From the NCBI GenBank assembly GCA_016720425.1, contig JADKKQ010000003.1, positions 372,001 through 436,000 of the forward strand: 64,000 nt of DNA. Reading direction: 5' to 3'. The DNA is from Betaproteobacteria bacterium. Its GTDB lineage: Bacteria; Pseudomonadota; Gammaproteobacteria; Burkholderiales; Casimicrobiaceae. The translations under genes and the position numbers were made by a program. Below the pieces are notes generated by a model. The model saw only the letters and a program-made list of their open reading frames with translations. It ran no database searches and was not told where the DNA came from. The number at the start of each line of letters is the position of its first letter. The stretch's first letter is position 1. This document shows positions 9,742 to 19,183 of the stretch, one piece after another.

Positions 9742-11769
9742 TCAGTGCGCGGCGGCCGTTGCCGGCACCAGCGCCGCGGCCACCAGCTCGGCGAGGTCGC
9801 GGGAGGCGATCGACTCGTCGCGGCCCAGCGCCTTCAGGCCGTCGCCGATCATCACCGCGCAGTACGGGCAGGCGGTGGCGATCACCGTCGGCGCGGCCGG
9901 CAGCGCCTGCTCGACGCGCAGCACGTTGATGCGCTTGCCGATGCTCTCCTCCATCCACATCCGCGCGCCGCCGGCGCCGCAGCACATCGCCTTCTCGCGA
10001 TGGAGCGGAAACTCGAGCGGCGCGTCGCGGACGACCCGCGCCAGCACCGCGCGCGGCGCCTCGTATTCGCCGTTGTGCCGGCCGAGGTAGCAGGGCTCGT
10101 GATAGAGGACGCGCTCGAACGCCGGCGCCAGCGCGAGCCGGCCCTGTGCCGCGAGCTCCGCGATCAGCTGGCTGTGGTGGACGACCTCCCAGCGGCCGCC
10201 GAAGGCCGGGTACTCGTTGCGCAGCGAGTTGTAGGCGTGCGGGTCGCAGGTGACGATCCGGGTGACGCCGAGCTCGTTCAGCGTGCCGGCGAGCGTCAGC
10301 GCGAGTTCCTGGAACAGCATCTCGTTGCCGGCACGGCGGACGCACTCGCCGGTCGAGGTCTCGGCGTCGCCCAGGATCGCGAAGCGGACGCCGGCGTGGC
10401 GGAGGATCGCGACGAAGGCCCGCGCGATCTTCTGGCCCCGCGGATCGAACGACTGCGCGGAACCGACGTAGAACAGATAGTCGTAGCCCTGCATCGCGGC
10501 GGCCGAGTCGACGCGCGGCACGTCGAGGTCGCGCGCCCAGTCGGCCCGGGTGTCCGCGGGCAGTCCCCAGGGATTGCTCTGCGACTGGTAGGCGTCGAAC
10601 ACGGCCTTCAGCTCGTGCGGGAACACGCCGTCCATCAGCACCCGGTGCTGGCGCAGCCTGAAGAAGCGCGGCAGGTGCTCGAGCTCGATCGGGCAGGCCG
10701 CCTCGCAGTAGCCGCAGGTGGTGCAGGCCCAGAGCGTGTCCTCGCCGATCACCTCGCCGACCAGCGCCGGCAGCGCGTCGCGTTCGGCACCCGGGGCGAG
10801 CAGTGTCCGCCGCTGCGCCAGCAGGTGGTGCTTGAGGCTGTCGTTGACCGCCTTCTGCGACAGCGGCTTGCCGGTGAGGAAGGTCGGGCAGGCGTCCTTG
10901 CAGCGGCCGCACTCGGTGCAGGTGAAGACGTCGAGGCCGTCCTTCCACGTGAGGTCCAGCGCCGTGCGCGCGCCCACCCGCAGGTCGTCGCTGTCGGTCC
11001 CCTCGCCCATGATGCTCTCCAGGTCCACCGCCGGCACGGCGTTGGCCGGACGGCCGCGGCGGAAGTACAGCGCCGGCAGCGCGGTGACGATGTGGAAGTG
11101 CTCGCCGACGGGCAGCAGCACCAGGAACGACAGCACGGTGACCATCTGCAGCCAGTAGCTCGCGACGTAGCCGGCGCGCTGCACCGTCGGCGGCAGCCCC
11201 GCGAACGCCGTCGCCAGCAGGTTCCCGGCCGGTGCGAAGGCGCGCTCGTGCGCGATGCCGGCGTCCAGCGGCGCGAACAGCGCGAAGCGGAAGCCGTCGA
11301 ACGCGAGATCGGTGACCATGATCGCCGCGATCAGCGTCAGCACCACGATCGCCTCGCGGTTGGGCTCGAGCCGTGCCGGGCGGCGCACGAAACGGCGATG
11401 GAAGCCGTAGCCGACGGCGCCGAGCACCGCGAGCTCGACCGCGTCCTTCAGCGTGGCGAACAACCCGCCGGCGAGACCGGCGTAGACGAAGGGCTCGTCG
11501 TAGCCGATGGCGATCAGCTGGACCTTGCGCAGCAGCAGCGCCATGAAGCCGACGAACAGCACCGTGTGCATGATCCCCGGCCGGCGGTCGCGGGCGATCA
11601 TCCGGCGCTGCAGGAAGCCGTTGACGACGACGCTGCGCCAGCGCGCCGCCGGCCGGTCCCGGCGGTCGTCCGGCTGCATCGCGGCGACGATCGACAGCTT
11701 GCGCCAGCTGAGCGCGGCGAAGGCGACGAACGCAACGACCAGAAGCAGCGTGATCGCGAGGGGGCTCAT
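9742..11769 (-). CDS. membrane Fe-S oxidoreductase, EtfD-like (DUF3483 family)
   Basis: A 675-residue protein in three parts: an N-terminal membrane region of about five or six helices (to about residue 240) resembling NarI/HdrE, two 4Fe-4S clusters (CTECGRCKDACP and CTTCGYCEAACP) near residues 285-375, and two CCG domains (CYLGRHNGEY... and MCCGAGGARMWMEE) of the heterodisulfide-reductase type. This layout is that of EtfD, proposed to pass electrons from electron-transfer flavoprotein to the quinone pool. The presence of etfBA and an acyl-CoA dehydrogenase elsewhere in the window fits that role. A perfect TATAAT is upstream at 11820-11825. Confidence 0.85.
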   Translation of the reverse strand: MSPLAITLLLVVAFVAFAALSWRKLSIVAAMQPDDRRDRPAARWRSVVVNGFLQRRMIARDRRPGIMHTVLFVGFMALLLRKVQLIAIGYDEPFVYAGLAGGLFATLKDAVELAVLGAVGYGFHRRFVRRPARLEPNREAIVVLTLIAAIMVTDLAFDGFRFALFAPLDAGIAHERAFAPAGNLLATAFAGLPPTVQRAGYVASYWLQMVTVLSFLVLLPVGEHFHIVTALPALYFRRGRPANAVPAVDLESIMGEGTDSDDLRVGARTALDLTWKDGLDVFTCTECGRCKDACPTFLTGKPLSQKAVNDSLKHHLLAQRRTLLAPGAERDALPALVGEVIGEDTLWACTTCGYCEAACPIELEHLPRFFRLRQHRVLMDGVFPHELKAVFDAYQSQSNPWGLPADTRADWARDLDVPRVDSAAAMQGYDYLFYVGSAQSFDPRGQKIARAFVAILRHAGVRFAILGDAETSTGECVRRAGNEMLFQELALTLAGTLNELGVTRIVTCDPHAYNSLRNEYPAFGGRWEVVHHSQLIAELAAQGRLALAPAFERVLYHEPCYLGRHNGEYEAPRAVLARVVRDAPLEFPLHREKAMCCGAGGARMWMEESIGKRINVLRVEQALPAAPTVIATACPYCAVMIGDGLKALGRDESIASRDLAELVAAALVPATAAAH

Positions 11770-11819
11770 CGACGGCAGCGCGGAGACGGGGGGCGGGGAG
11801 GGAGAGACAGGGTCGGGCG

Positions 11820-11825
11820 ATTATA
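11820..11825 (-). promoter_or_regulatory. -10 box for the EtfD-like gene
   Basis: A perfect TATAAT on the minus strand, 51 bases upstream of the start codon. No good -35 box is visible at 17 bases. The AT-rich hexamer is conspicuous in its GC-rich surroundings. Confidence 0.45.
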
Positions 11826-11879
11826 CCCGCGGGGTTTATTCGCCTTCTGCGGCGCCCGCCCGCGCCGTGACGTCGGAGC

Positions 11880-12797
11880 TCAGGTGCCCGCGCCCCACAG
11901 CCAGGCGGCCCCGCGCACGCCGCTGGAGTCGCCGTGCAGGTTGCGCACCAGCCGCGTGTCGACCCGATCCGAGAACACCCACGGCCCCCACAGCAGCGGC
12001 ACCTCGGCATACAGCCGCAGCACGTTGGACATGCCGCCGCCCAGCACGACGACATCCGGGTCGAGCAGGTTGATCACGTGGGCGAGTGCGCGCGCCAGCC
12101 GCTCCTCGTAGCGGGACAGCGTCGCCGCACAGGCCGCGTCACCGGCCGCGGCCCGCGCCACGATCTCGGGCGCCTTCAGCGCCGCGCCGGCGACCTGCCG
12201 GTGGTCGCGCTCGATGCCGGTGCCGGAGACCCAGGTCTCGATGCAGCCGGGCCGCCCGCAGAAGCACATCGCGCCGGGGCGCTCGTCGTCGCGCGGCCAG
12301 GGCAGCGGATTGTGACCCCATTCGCCGGCGATGGCGTTGGGGCCGTCCAGCACTACGCCGCGCACGACGATGCCGGCGCCGACACCGGTGCCGAGGATCG
12401 CGCCGAACACCACGGCCGCGCCGGCGCCGGCGCCGTCGGAGGCTTCCGACAGCGCGAAGCAGTTGGCGTCGTTGGTGATGCGGATCTCGCGCCCCAGCGC
12501 GTTCGCGAGGTCCTGCCGGAAGGGCCGCCCGTTGAGGCACACCGAGTTCGATCCGCGCAGCAGGCCCGTGGCGCGCGAGATCGATCCCGGTGTCCCGATG
12601 CCCACGCTGCCCCGGCCACCCAGTTCGAGCTCGACGCCGGCCACCAGCGCGGCCACCGCGGCGACGGTCGCGGCGTAGTCCCCCTGCGGCGTCGGCACCC
12701 GCCGGCGCAGCAGTTCGCGCCCCTGCGCGTCGAGCGCGACGATCTCGATCTTGGTGCCGCCGAGATCGATGCCCAGGCGGAAATCCGGGTGCGACAT
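11880..12797 (-). CDS. ROK family sugar kinase (glucokinase/fructokinase-like)
   Basis: A 305-residue ROK kinase. The ATP phosphate loop is GIDLGGTKIEIV near the N-terminus. The catalytic Asp lies in TNDANCFALSE. The substrate signature GEWGHNPLPWP is followed by the zinc motif CFCGRPGCIETWVSG. The second ATP motif is VVLGGGMSN. The ATG at 12797 is backed by AAGGAGG six bases upstream; an in-frame start at 12893 lacks this. Closest in style to Mak fructokinase or glucokinase; the exact sugar is uncertain. It is divergent from the glycogen operon, so glucose 6-phosphate supply is a plausible link. Confidence 0.88.
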   Translation of the reverse strand: MSHPDFRLGIDLGGTKIEIVALDAQGRELLRRRVPTPQGDYAATVAAVAALVAGVELELGGRGSVGIGTPGSISRATGLLRGSNSVCLNGRPFRQDLANALGREIRITNDANCFALSEASDGAGAGAAVVFGAILGTGVGAGIVVRGVVLDGPNAIAGEWGHNPLPWPRDDERPGAMCFCGRPGCIETWVSGTGIERDHRQVAGAALKAPEIVARAAAGDAACAATLSRYEERLARALAHVINLLDPDVVVLGGGMSNVLRLYAEVPLLWGPWVFSDRVDTRLVRNLHGDSSGVRGAAWLWGAGT

Positions 12798-13166
12798 CCT
12801 GCGCCTCCTTGCGTCCTGCGCCTTCCGACCGCCGGACGCGACGGCTGCCCGGTGTCGGATCGGAACCGGCGTCACTTTCCCACGCTTCGCCACCGCGGCG
12901 CAATCGCGTCGGCGCGCCTGCCCGCGGATGGTGCACCGCCCGCCCCCGCCGCGGGACGCGGCGCCGCCCCCCGGTGCGGGCGCGGCGCGGAACAGGTAGA
13001 CTTGTCACCGCGGCCGACCGTGGCGCGAGGCAGCGCCGGGATACGGTCCGATGGCGCAGCCGCCATGGCGTCGATCACGAGCACAGCCGCCCCGGCGGTG
13101 CCGACCGTCCGTCCGGTCCTCCGGGACGACGTCGCCTCGCCGGCCCCAATTCCAAGGACTCCACCG
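12798..13166. other. divergent intergenic region between ROK kinase and glycogen operon
   Basis: Holds the upstream regions of both transcription units in 369 bases. I see no clear -35/-10 pair and no long operator palindrome. Open frames on both strands extend through it but have no recognisable protein. A start at 13064 in frame with glgP would add 34 low-complexity residues and is not preferred. Confidence 0.5.
12804..12810 (-). promoter_or_regulatory. ribosome binding site of the ROK kinase
   Basis: AAGGAGG on the minus strand, six bases before the ATG at 12797. It decides the start codon over the in-frame alternative 96 bases upstream. Confidence 0.8.
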
Positions 13167-15656
13167 ATGACTCCCGACCTCGATGCCGAACCCGTCGCCG
13201 CCACGGGTTTCGAGACCCCGCGCGCCGCCGACGTGGCGACCTTCCAGGCCACCGTCCTGCACAAGCTCACCTACGCGGTGGGCAAGGACGCCAAGCACGC
13301 GCTCGAGCACGACTGGCTGGTCGCCACCGCGCTGGCCACCCGCGACTACATCGTCGAGCGCTGGATGGACGCGACGCGCCGCACTTACCGCGACGGCCGC
13401 AAGCGCGTCTACTACTTCTCGCTCGAGTTCCTGATCGGCCGGCTGCTGTTCGACGCGCTGGGCAACCTGGGCCTGACCGAGACGGCGCGGGTCGCGCTGG
13501 CGGAACTCCACGTCGACCTCGACCAGCTGCGCAAGGTCGAGCCCGACGCGGCGCTGGGCAACGGGGGCCTCGGCCGCCTCGCCGCCTGCTTCATGGAGAG
13601 CATGGCGACGCTGCACGTCCCGGCGCACGGCTACGGCATCCGCTACGACCACGGCATCTTCCGCCAGGCGCTGCAGGACGGCTGGCAGCTCGAGCTGCCC
13701 GAAGACTGGCTGTCGTCGGGCAACCCCTGGGAATTCGAGCGCCCCGAGGTCACCTACACCATCGGCTTCGGCGGCAGCGTCGACGTCGTCACCCAGCCCG
13801 ACGGCACGCAGCGCTCGGTGTGGCGTCCGGCCGACAGCGTCAAGGCGGTCGCCTACGACACCCCGATCACCGGCTGGCGCGGCACCCACGTCAACACGCT
13901 GCGGCTGTGGTCGGCGCGCGCCGGCGACCCGATGTCGCTCGAGGACTTCAACCGCGGCGACCACGTCGGTGCGCTCGCCGACCGCGTCCGCCTCGAGGCG
14001 ATCTCGCGCGTGCTCTATCCGTCGGACGCCACCCCGGCCGGCCACGAGCTGCGGCTGCGGCAGGAGATCTTCTTCGCCTCGGCCTCGCTGCAGGACCTCG
14101 TCCGCCGGCACAAGGTGCAGCACGGCGATCTCGCCTCGCTGCCCGACCACGTGGCGATCCAGCTCAACGACACGCACCCGGCGATCGCGATCCCCGAGCT
14201 GATGCGCCTGCTGGTCGACGAGAACAACGTGCCGTGGGAGCAGGCCTGGTCGATCGCGACCTCGGTGTTCAGCTACACCAACCACACGCTGCTGCCCGAG
14301 GCGCTGGAGAGCTGGTCGGTCCCGCTGATGGAGGGGCTGCTGCCGCGGCACATGCAGATCATCTACCTCATCAACGCGCTGCACCTCGACGCCCAGCGCG
14401 CCGCCGGCCACAACGACAGCGCGCTGCTGTCGGGGATCTCGCTGATCGAGGAGAACCACACCCGCAACGTGCGGATGGGCCACCTCGCGTTCCTCGGCTC
14501 CCGGCGGGTCAACGGCGTGTCGGCGCTGCACACCGACCTCATGCGGCAGACGGTGTTCCGCGACTTCAGCACCGTCTACCCCGACCGGATCGTCAACAAG
14601 ACCAACGGCATCACCTTCCGCCGCTGGCTCTTCCAGGCCAACCCCGGCCTCACCCGGATCATCGTCGACGCCATCGGCCCGGCGTTCATGGACGACACCG
14701 CGAAGCTCGCCGACCTCGCCGCCCTCGCCGACGACGCCGGGTTTCGCCAGCGCTACGCGGCGGTCCGGCGCGCGAACAAGGTCGCGCTGGCGCAACTGGT
14801 CCAGGAGCGCCTGGGCATCGTCCTCGACCCGGACGCCGTGTTCGACGTGCACATCAAGCGCATCCACGAATACAAGCGGCAGCTGCTCAACATCCTGGAC
14901 ACCATCGCGCTCTACAACGCGATGCGCGCGCAGCCGATGCAGAACTGGATGCCGCGGGTGAAGCTCTTCTCCGGCAAGGCCGCCGCCGGCTATTTCCAGG
15001 CCAAGCTGATCATCAAGCTCGCCAACGACGTCGCCCGCATCGTCAACAGCGACCCGGCCGTCCGCGGCGCGCTGAAGGTCGTGTTCCTGCCCAACTACAA
15101 CGTCAGCCTCGCCGAGTCCATCATTCCGGCGGCCGACATCTCCGAGCAGATCTCGACCGCGGGGATGGAAGCCTCCGGCACCGGCAACATGAAGCTCGCG
15201 CTCAACGGCGCGCTGACCATCGGCACGCTCGACGGCGCCAACGTCGAGATGCTGGAGCACGTCGGGGCCGAGAACATCTTCATCTTCGGGCTCACCGCCG
15301 ACGAGGTGACGCGGCGCCGCGCCGCCGGCCTCAGCGCCCACGCGGCGATCGCCGCCTCGCGCACGCTGGCCGAGGTGCTGGACTCGATCGAGTCGGGGGT
15401 GTTCTCGCCGGACGACCGCCGGCGCTACCGCCCGCTGGTCGAGGGGCTGCGGCACCACGACTACTTCATGGTCTGCGCCGACTTCGAGTCCTACAACCAG
15501 ACGCAGCGCACGCTTGGCCACCTGCGGCGGGACGCCGACGAGTGGTGGCGGCGATCGATCCTCAACACCGCCCGGATGGGCTGGTTCTCGTCCGACCGCA
15601 CCATCGCCGAATACGCGAGCGACATCTGGCGCGCCGGAGGCGCCAAACCCCAATGA
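13167..15656 (+). CDS. glgP: glycogen phosphorylase
   Basis: An 829-residue GT35 enzyme that releases glucose 1-phosphate from glycogen with pyridoxal phosphate. The glycogen-phosphorylase N-terminal block KRVYYFSLEFLIGRLL, the GNGGLGRLAACFMES core, and the PLP lysine motif EASGTGNMK near the C-terminus are all present. The ATG at 13167 follows AAGGA and starts just before the conserved region. Its TGA overlaps the glgB ATG as ATGA, giving translational coupling. It heads the operon glgP-glgB-glgC-glgA-glgX/malQ, so synthesis and breakdown enzymes are co-ordered. Confidence 0.96.
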   Translation: MTPDLDAEPVAATGFETPRAADVATFQATVLHKLTYAVGKDAKHALEHDWLVATALATRDYIVERWMDATRRTYRDGRKRVYYFSLEFLIGRLLFDALGNLGLTETARVALAELHVDLDQLRKVEPDAALGNGGLGRLAACFMESMATLHVPAHGYGIRYDHGIFRQALQDGWQLELPEDWLSSGNPWEFERPEVTYTIGFGGSVDVVTQPDGTQRSVWRPADSVKAVAYDTPITGWRGTHVNTLRLWSARAGDPMSLEDFNRGDHVGALADRVRLEAISRVLYPSDATPAGHELRLRQEIFFASASLQDLVRRHKVQHGDLASLPDHVAIQLNDTHPAIAIPELMRLLVDENNVPWEQAWSIATSVFSYTNHTLLPEALESWSVPLMEGLLPRHMQIIYLINALHLDAQRAAGHNDSALLSGISLIEENHTRNVRMGHLAFLGSRRVNGVSALHTDLMRQTVFRDFSTVYPDRIVNKTNGITFRRWLFQANPGLTRIIVDAIGPAFMDDTAKLADLAALADDAGFRQRYAAVRRANKVALAQLVQERLGIVLDPDAVFDVHIKRIHEYKRQLLNILDTIALYNAMRAQPMQNWMPRVKLFSGKAAAGYFQAKLIIKLANDVARIVNSDPAVRGALKVVFLPNYNVSLAESIIPAADISEQISTAGMEASGTGNMKLALNGALTIGTLDGANVEMLEHVGAENIFIFGLTADEVTRRRAAGLSAHAAIAASRTLAEVLDSIESGVFSPDDRRRYRPLVEGLRHHDYFMVCADFESYNQTQRTLGHLRRDADEWWRRSILNTARMGWFSSDRTIAEYASDIWRAGGAKPQ

Positions 15657-17842
15657 AGCCCGACCCTTGCCCGCCGGCGCCGATCGCGGCCGTCGTCGCC
15701 GGGCAGCACGGCGACCCCTTCGCGGTCCTCGGCCCGCACGAGAGCAAGGGCCGGGTGCTGGTGCGCGCCTTCGTCCCCGGGGCGCGCAGCGTCGAGGTGC
15801 TCGCCCGCGACGGCACGCCGCTGGTGACGCTGGCGCGCCGCCACGACGGCGGCTTTTTCGAGGGCATCCTTCCCGCGCGCGTCGGCTACCTGCTGCGGGC
15901 GAGCAACGAGGGCGGCAGCTGGACCATCGACGATCCCTACGCCTACGGTCCGGTGCTGGGGGCGATGGACGACTGGCTGCTGGGCGAGGGGACGCACGTC
16001 CGGCTCTACGACCGGCTCGGCGCGCACGTGATCGTCCACGAGGGCGTCGCCGGTGTGCACTTCGCGGTCTGGGCACCCAACGCCTCGCGGGTCTCGGTGG
16101 TCGGCGACTTCAACGCCTGGGACGGGCGCCGGCACACGATGCGCAGGCGCGTCGACACCGGCGTCTGGGAGATCTTCGTCCCCGGGATCGGCGAGGGGGC
16201 GATCTACAAGTACGAGGTGCTGGGCGGCGGACGCGAACTGCTGCCGCTCAAGGCCGACCCGGTCGGCTTCGCCGCCGAGTTGCGGCCGTCGACCGCGTCG
16301 GTGGTCTGCGACACCAGCCGCTTCCCCTGGACCGACGGCGAGTGGATGGCGGCGCGGGCGACCCGCGACCCGCGGCGCACGCCGCTGGCGATCTACGAGG
16401 TGCACCTGGGCTCGTGGCAGCGCGGCGAGGAAGACCGCTGGCTCAGCTACGACGAACTCGCCGACCGGCTGGTTCCCTACGCCGTCGAGATGGGCTTCAC
16501 GCATCTCGAGCTGATGCCCGTCAACGAGCACCCGCTGGACGAGTCCTGGGGCTACCAGCCGATCGGCCTGTTCGCGCCGACGCGGCGCTTTGGCGACCCG
16601 GCATCCTTTGCCCGCTTCGTCGACCGCGCCCACCGCGCCGGGCTCGGCGTGATCCTCGACTGGGTGCCGGCGCACTTCCCCACCGACCCGCACGGCCTCG
16701 CCTACTTCGACGGCACCGCGCTCTACGAGCACGCCGATCCGCGCCAGGGATTCCATCCCGACTGGAACACCGCCGTCTTCAACTTCGGCCGCCCGGAGGT
16801 CGCCAACTACCTGATGGCCAACGCGCTGTACTGGCTCGACCGCTTCCACATCGACGGGCTGCGCGTCGACGCGGTCGCCTCGATGCTCTACCTCGACTAC
16901 TCGCGCAAGGACGGCGAGTGGGTGCCCAACCGCTACGGCGGCAACGAGAACCTCGACGCCATCGCCTTCCTGCGCCGCCTCAACACCACCGTCTACGCGC
17001 AGCATCCCGGGGTGATGACCATCGCCGAGGAGTCGACCGCCTGGCCGGCGGTCTCGCAGCCGGTCCACGCGGGCGGCCTCGGCTTCGGCTTCAAGTGGAA
17101 CATGGGCTGGATGCACGACACGCTCGACTACCTGGGGCGCGAGCCGGTGCACCGCCGCTGGCACCACGACCGGATCACCTTCGGCCTGGTCTACGCGTTC
17201 TCGGAGAACTTCGTGCTGCCGCTGTCGCACGACGAGGTCGTCCACGGCAAGCGCTCGCTGCTGGCGCGCATGCCCGGCGACGGCTGGCAGCAGTTCGCGA
17301 CGCTGCGCGCGGCACTCGCGCTGATGTGGGCCTACCCGGGGAAGAAGCTGCTGTTCATGGGCCAGGAATTCGGCCAGGGTCGCGAGTGGAACTCCGCGGC
17401 CTCGCTCGACTGGCACCTGCTCGAGCACCCCTGGCACCGCGGCGTCCAGTCGCTGCTGCGCGACTGCAACCGCGGCTACCGCGGCCTGCCGGCGCTGCAC
17501 GCACGCGACTGCGAGGGCGAGGGCTTCCGCTGGATCGTCGTCGACGACCAGGACAATTCGGTGTTCGCCTGGCTGCGCTTCGGCGGCGAGGGCGTGCCGG
17601 CGCTGGCGATGGTGGCGAACTTCACGCCGGTCCCCCGCGCCGGCTACCGGCTCGGCCTCCCGCAGGGCGGGCGCTGGCGCGAGGCGCTGAACACCGATGC
17701 CGCGGCCTACGGCGGCAGCAACTGCGGCAACGGCGGCGCCGTCGTCGCCACGGCGCATCCGCAGCACGGCTTCGACTGCAGCGCCGAGGTCACGCTGCCG
17801 CCGCTGGCCACGCTGTGGCTGGTTCATGACGGGGGTCAATGA
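15653..17842 (+). CDS. glgB: 1,4-alpha-glucan branching enzyme
   Basis: A 729-residue GH13 enzyme that makes alpha-1,6 branches. It has the long form: an N1 module (GDPFAVLGPH), a CBM48 module (FAVWAPNASRVSVVGDFN), then the barrel. Catalytic residues are the nucleophile Asp in GLRVDAVASMLY, the acid Glu in TIAEESTAW, and the transition-state Asp in LSHDEVVHGK. The C-terminal all-beta domain follows. Start and stop are both clear, with the start overlapping glgP by four bases. The gap to glgC is 64 bases. Confidence 0.96.
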   Translation: MKPDPCPPAPIAAVVAGQHGDPFAVLGPHESKGRVLVRAFVPGARSVEVLARDGTPLVTLARRHDGGFFEGILPARVGYLLRASNEGGSWTIDDPYAYGPVLGAMDDWLLGEGTHVRLYDRLGAHVIVHEGVAGVHFAVWAPNASRVSVVGDFNAWDGRRHTMRRRVDTGVWEIFVPGIGEGAIYKYEVLGGGRELLPLKADPVGFAAELRPSTASVVCDTSRFPWTDGEWMAARATRDPRRTPLAIYEVHLGSWQRGEEDRWLSYDELADRLVPYAVEMGFTHLELMPVNEHPLDESWGYQPIGLFAPTRRFGDPASFARFVDRAHRAGLGVILDWVPAHFPTDPHGLAYFDGTALYEHADPRQGFHPDWNTAVFNFGRPEVANYLMANALYWLDRFHIDGLRVDAVASMLYLDYSRKDGEWVPNRYGGNENLDAIAFLRRLNTTVYAQHPGVMTIAEESTAWPAVSQPVHAGGLGFGFKWNMGWMHDTLDYLGREPVHRRWHHDRITFGLVYAFSENFVLPLSHDEVVHGKRSLLARMPGDGWQQFATLRAALALMWAYPGKKLLFMGQEFGQGREWNSAASLDWHLLEHPWHRGVQSLLRDCNRGYRGLPALHARDCEGEGFRWIVVDDQDNSVFAWLRFGGEGVPALAMVANFTPVPRAGYRLGLPQGGRWREALNTDAAAYGGSNCGNGGAVVATAHPQHGFDCSAEVTLPPLATLWLVHDGGQ

Positions 17843-17906
17843 CGCGGCCGGGAAAATCGGGCAGCGTGGAGGCAACACCGGCACGACGCCGGAATGAGGG
17901 GCAACG

Positions 17907-19181
17907 ATGGACAAGATCACCTATTCGACGCCTTTGGCACGCTCGGCGATGGCCTACGTGCTCGCCGGCGGCCGCGGCAGCCGGCTGATGGAACTCACCA
18001 ACTACCGCGCCAAGCCGGCCGTCTATTTCGGCGGCAAGTCGCGGATCGTCGACTTCGCGCTGTCCAACGCGCTCAACTCGGGCATCCGCCGCATCGCGGT
18101 CGCCACCCAGTACAAGGCGCACAGCCTGATCCGGCACCTGCAGCGCGGCTGGAACTTCCTGCAGCCGGTGCGCAACGAGAGCTTCGACATCCTGCCCGCG
18201 AGCCAGCGGATATCCGAGGAGCAGTGGTACGCCGGCACCGCCGACGCCGTCTACCAGAACATCGACATCATCGACAGCTACGCGCCCGAATACCTGGTGA
18301 TCCTCGCCGGCGATCACATCTACAAGATGGACTACGAGCGGATGCTGATCCAGCTCGTCAACGAGGACGCCGACGTCGTCGTCGCCTGCATCGAGGTTCC
18401 CGTGGCCGACGCCACCGGCTTCGGCGTGATGGACGTCGACGCCAGCGGACGCGTCGTGGCGTTCGTCGAGAAACCCCCGCAGCCGCCCGAGATGGCCGAC
18501 CGTCCCGGCTATGCGCTGGCGAGCATGGGCATCTACGCGTTCCACCGCAAGTTCCTCAATGAGCAGCTGGTCCGCGACGCCGCCGACCCCGATTCCAGCC
18601 GCGACTTCGGCAAGGACATCATTCCCTGGCTGGTGAAGAACGGCAAGGCGGTCGCCCACCGCTTCACCGAGTCCTGCGTGCGCTCGCACGACGAGACCGA
18701 GAGCTACTGGCGCGACGTGGGGACGATCGACGCCTACTGGGAGGCGAACATCGACCTCACCGACGTCGTCCCGGCGCTCGACCTCTTCCAGCACGACTGG
18801 CCGATCTGGACCTACGCCGAGCTCACGCCGCCGGCCAAGTTCGTCCACGACGCCGACGGCCGCCGCGGCCTGGGCATCTCGTCGCTGGTGTCCGGCGGCT
18901 GCATCGTGTCCGGCGCCGAGCTGCGCCACTCGCTGCTGTTCACCGGCGTGCACATCCACTCGTACGCGCACGTCGAGAACGCCGTCGTGCTCCCCTACGT
19001 CGACGTCGGCCGCCGCGCGCGGCTTACCAACGTCGTCATCGACCGCGGGGTCGTGATCCCGCCGGGACTGGTCGTCGGCGAGGACCCCGTGCTCGACGCC
19101 GCGCGCTTCCGCCGCAGCGCCAAGGGCATCTGCCTCATCACCCAGCCGATGATCGACAAGCTCGAAGCGAGCCCGTCCTGA
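17907..19181 (+). CDS. glgC: glucose-1-phosphate adenylyltransferase
   Basis: A 424-residue ADP-glucose pyrophosphorylase, the committed step of bacterial glycogen synthesis. The nucleotide loop is VLAGGRGSRLMELT. The regulatory and catalytic lysine regions are YRAKPAVYFGGKSRIVDFALSN. The sugar-phosphate site includes FVEKPPQPP and the metal region is ILAGDHIYKMDY. The C-terminal left-handed beta-helix begins at about residue 300. Length is typical. The start is preceded by GGGGCA, a weak site. Stop and glgA start are 2 bases apart. Confidence 0.96.
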   Translation: MDKITYSTPLARSAMAYVLAGGRGSRLMELTNYRAKPAVYFGGKSRIVDFALSNALNSGIRRIAVATQYKAHSLIRHLQRGWNFLQPVRNESFDILPASQRISEEQWYAGTADAVYQNIDIIDSYAPEYLVILAGDHIYKMDYERMLIQLVNEDADVVVACIEVPVADATGFGVMDVDASGRVVAFVEKPPQPPEMADRPGYALASMGIYAFHRKFLNEQLVRDAADPDSSRDFGKDIIPWLVKNGKAVAHRFTESCVRSHDETESYWRDVGTIDAYWEANIDLTDVVPALDLFQHDWPIWTYAELTPPAKFVHDADGRRGLGISSLVSGGCIVSGAELRHSLLFTGVHIHSYAHVENAVVLPYVDVGRRARLTNVVIDRGVVIPPGLVVGEDPVLDAARFRRSAKGICLITQPMIDKLEASPS

Positions 19182-19183
19182 CG

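Noticed and set aside
13064..13166. Earlier start for glgP
   Set aside because: Adds 34 non-conserved Ala/Pro/Thr residues, and the AAGGA site fits the ATG at 13167.
13005..16076. Antisense open frame of 1023 codons opposite glgP
   Set aside because: Shadow of glgP and the start of glgB; low-complexity Arg/Val/Asp translation.
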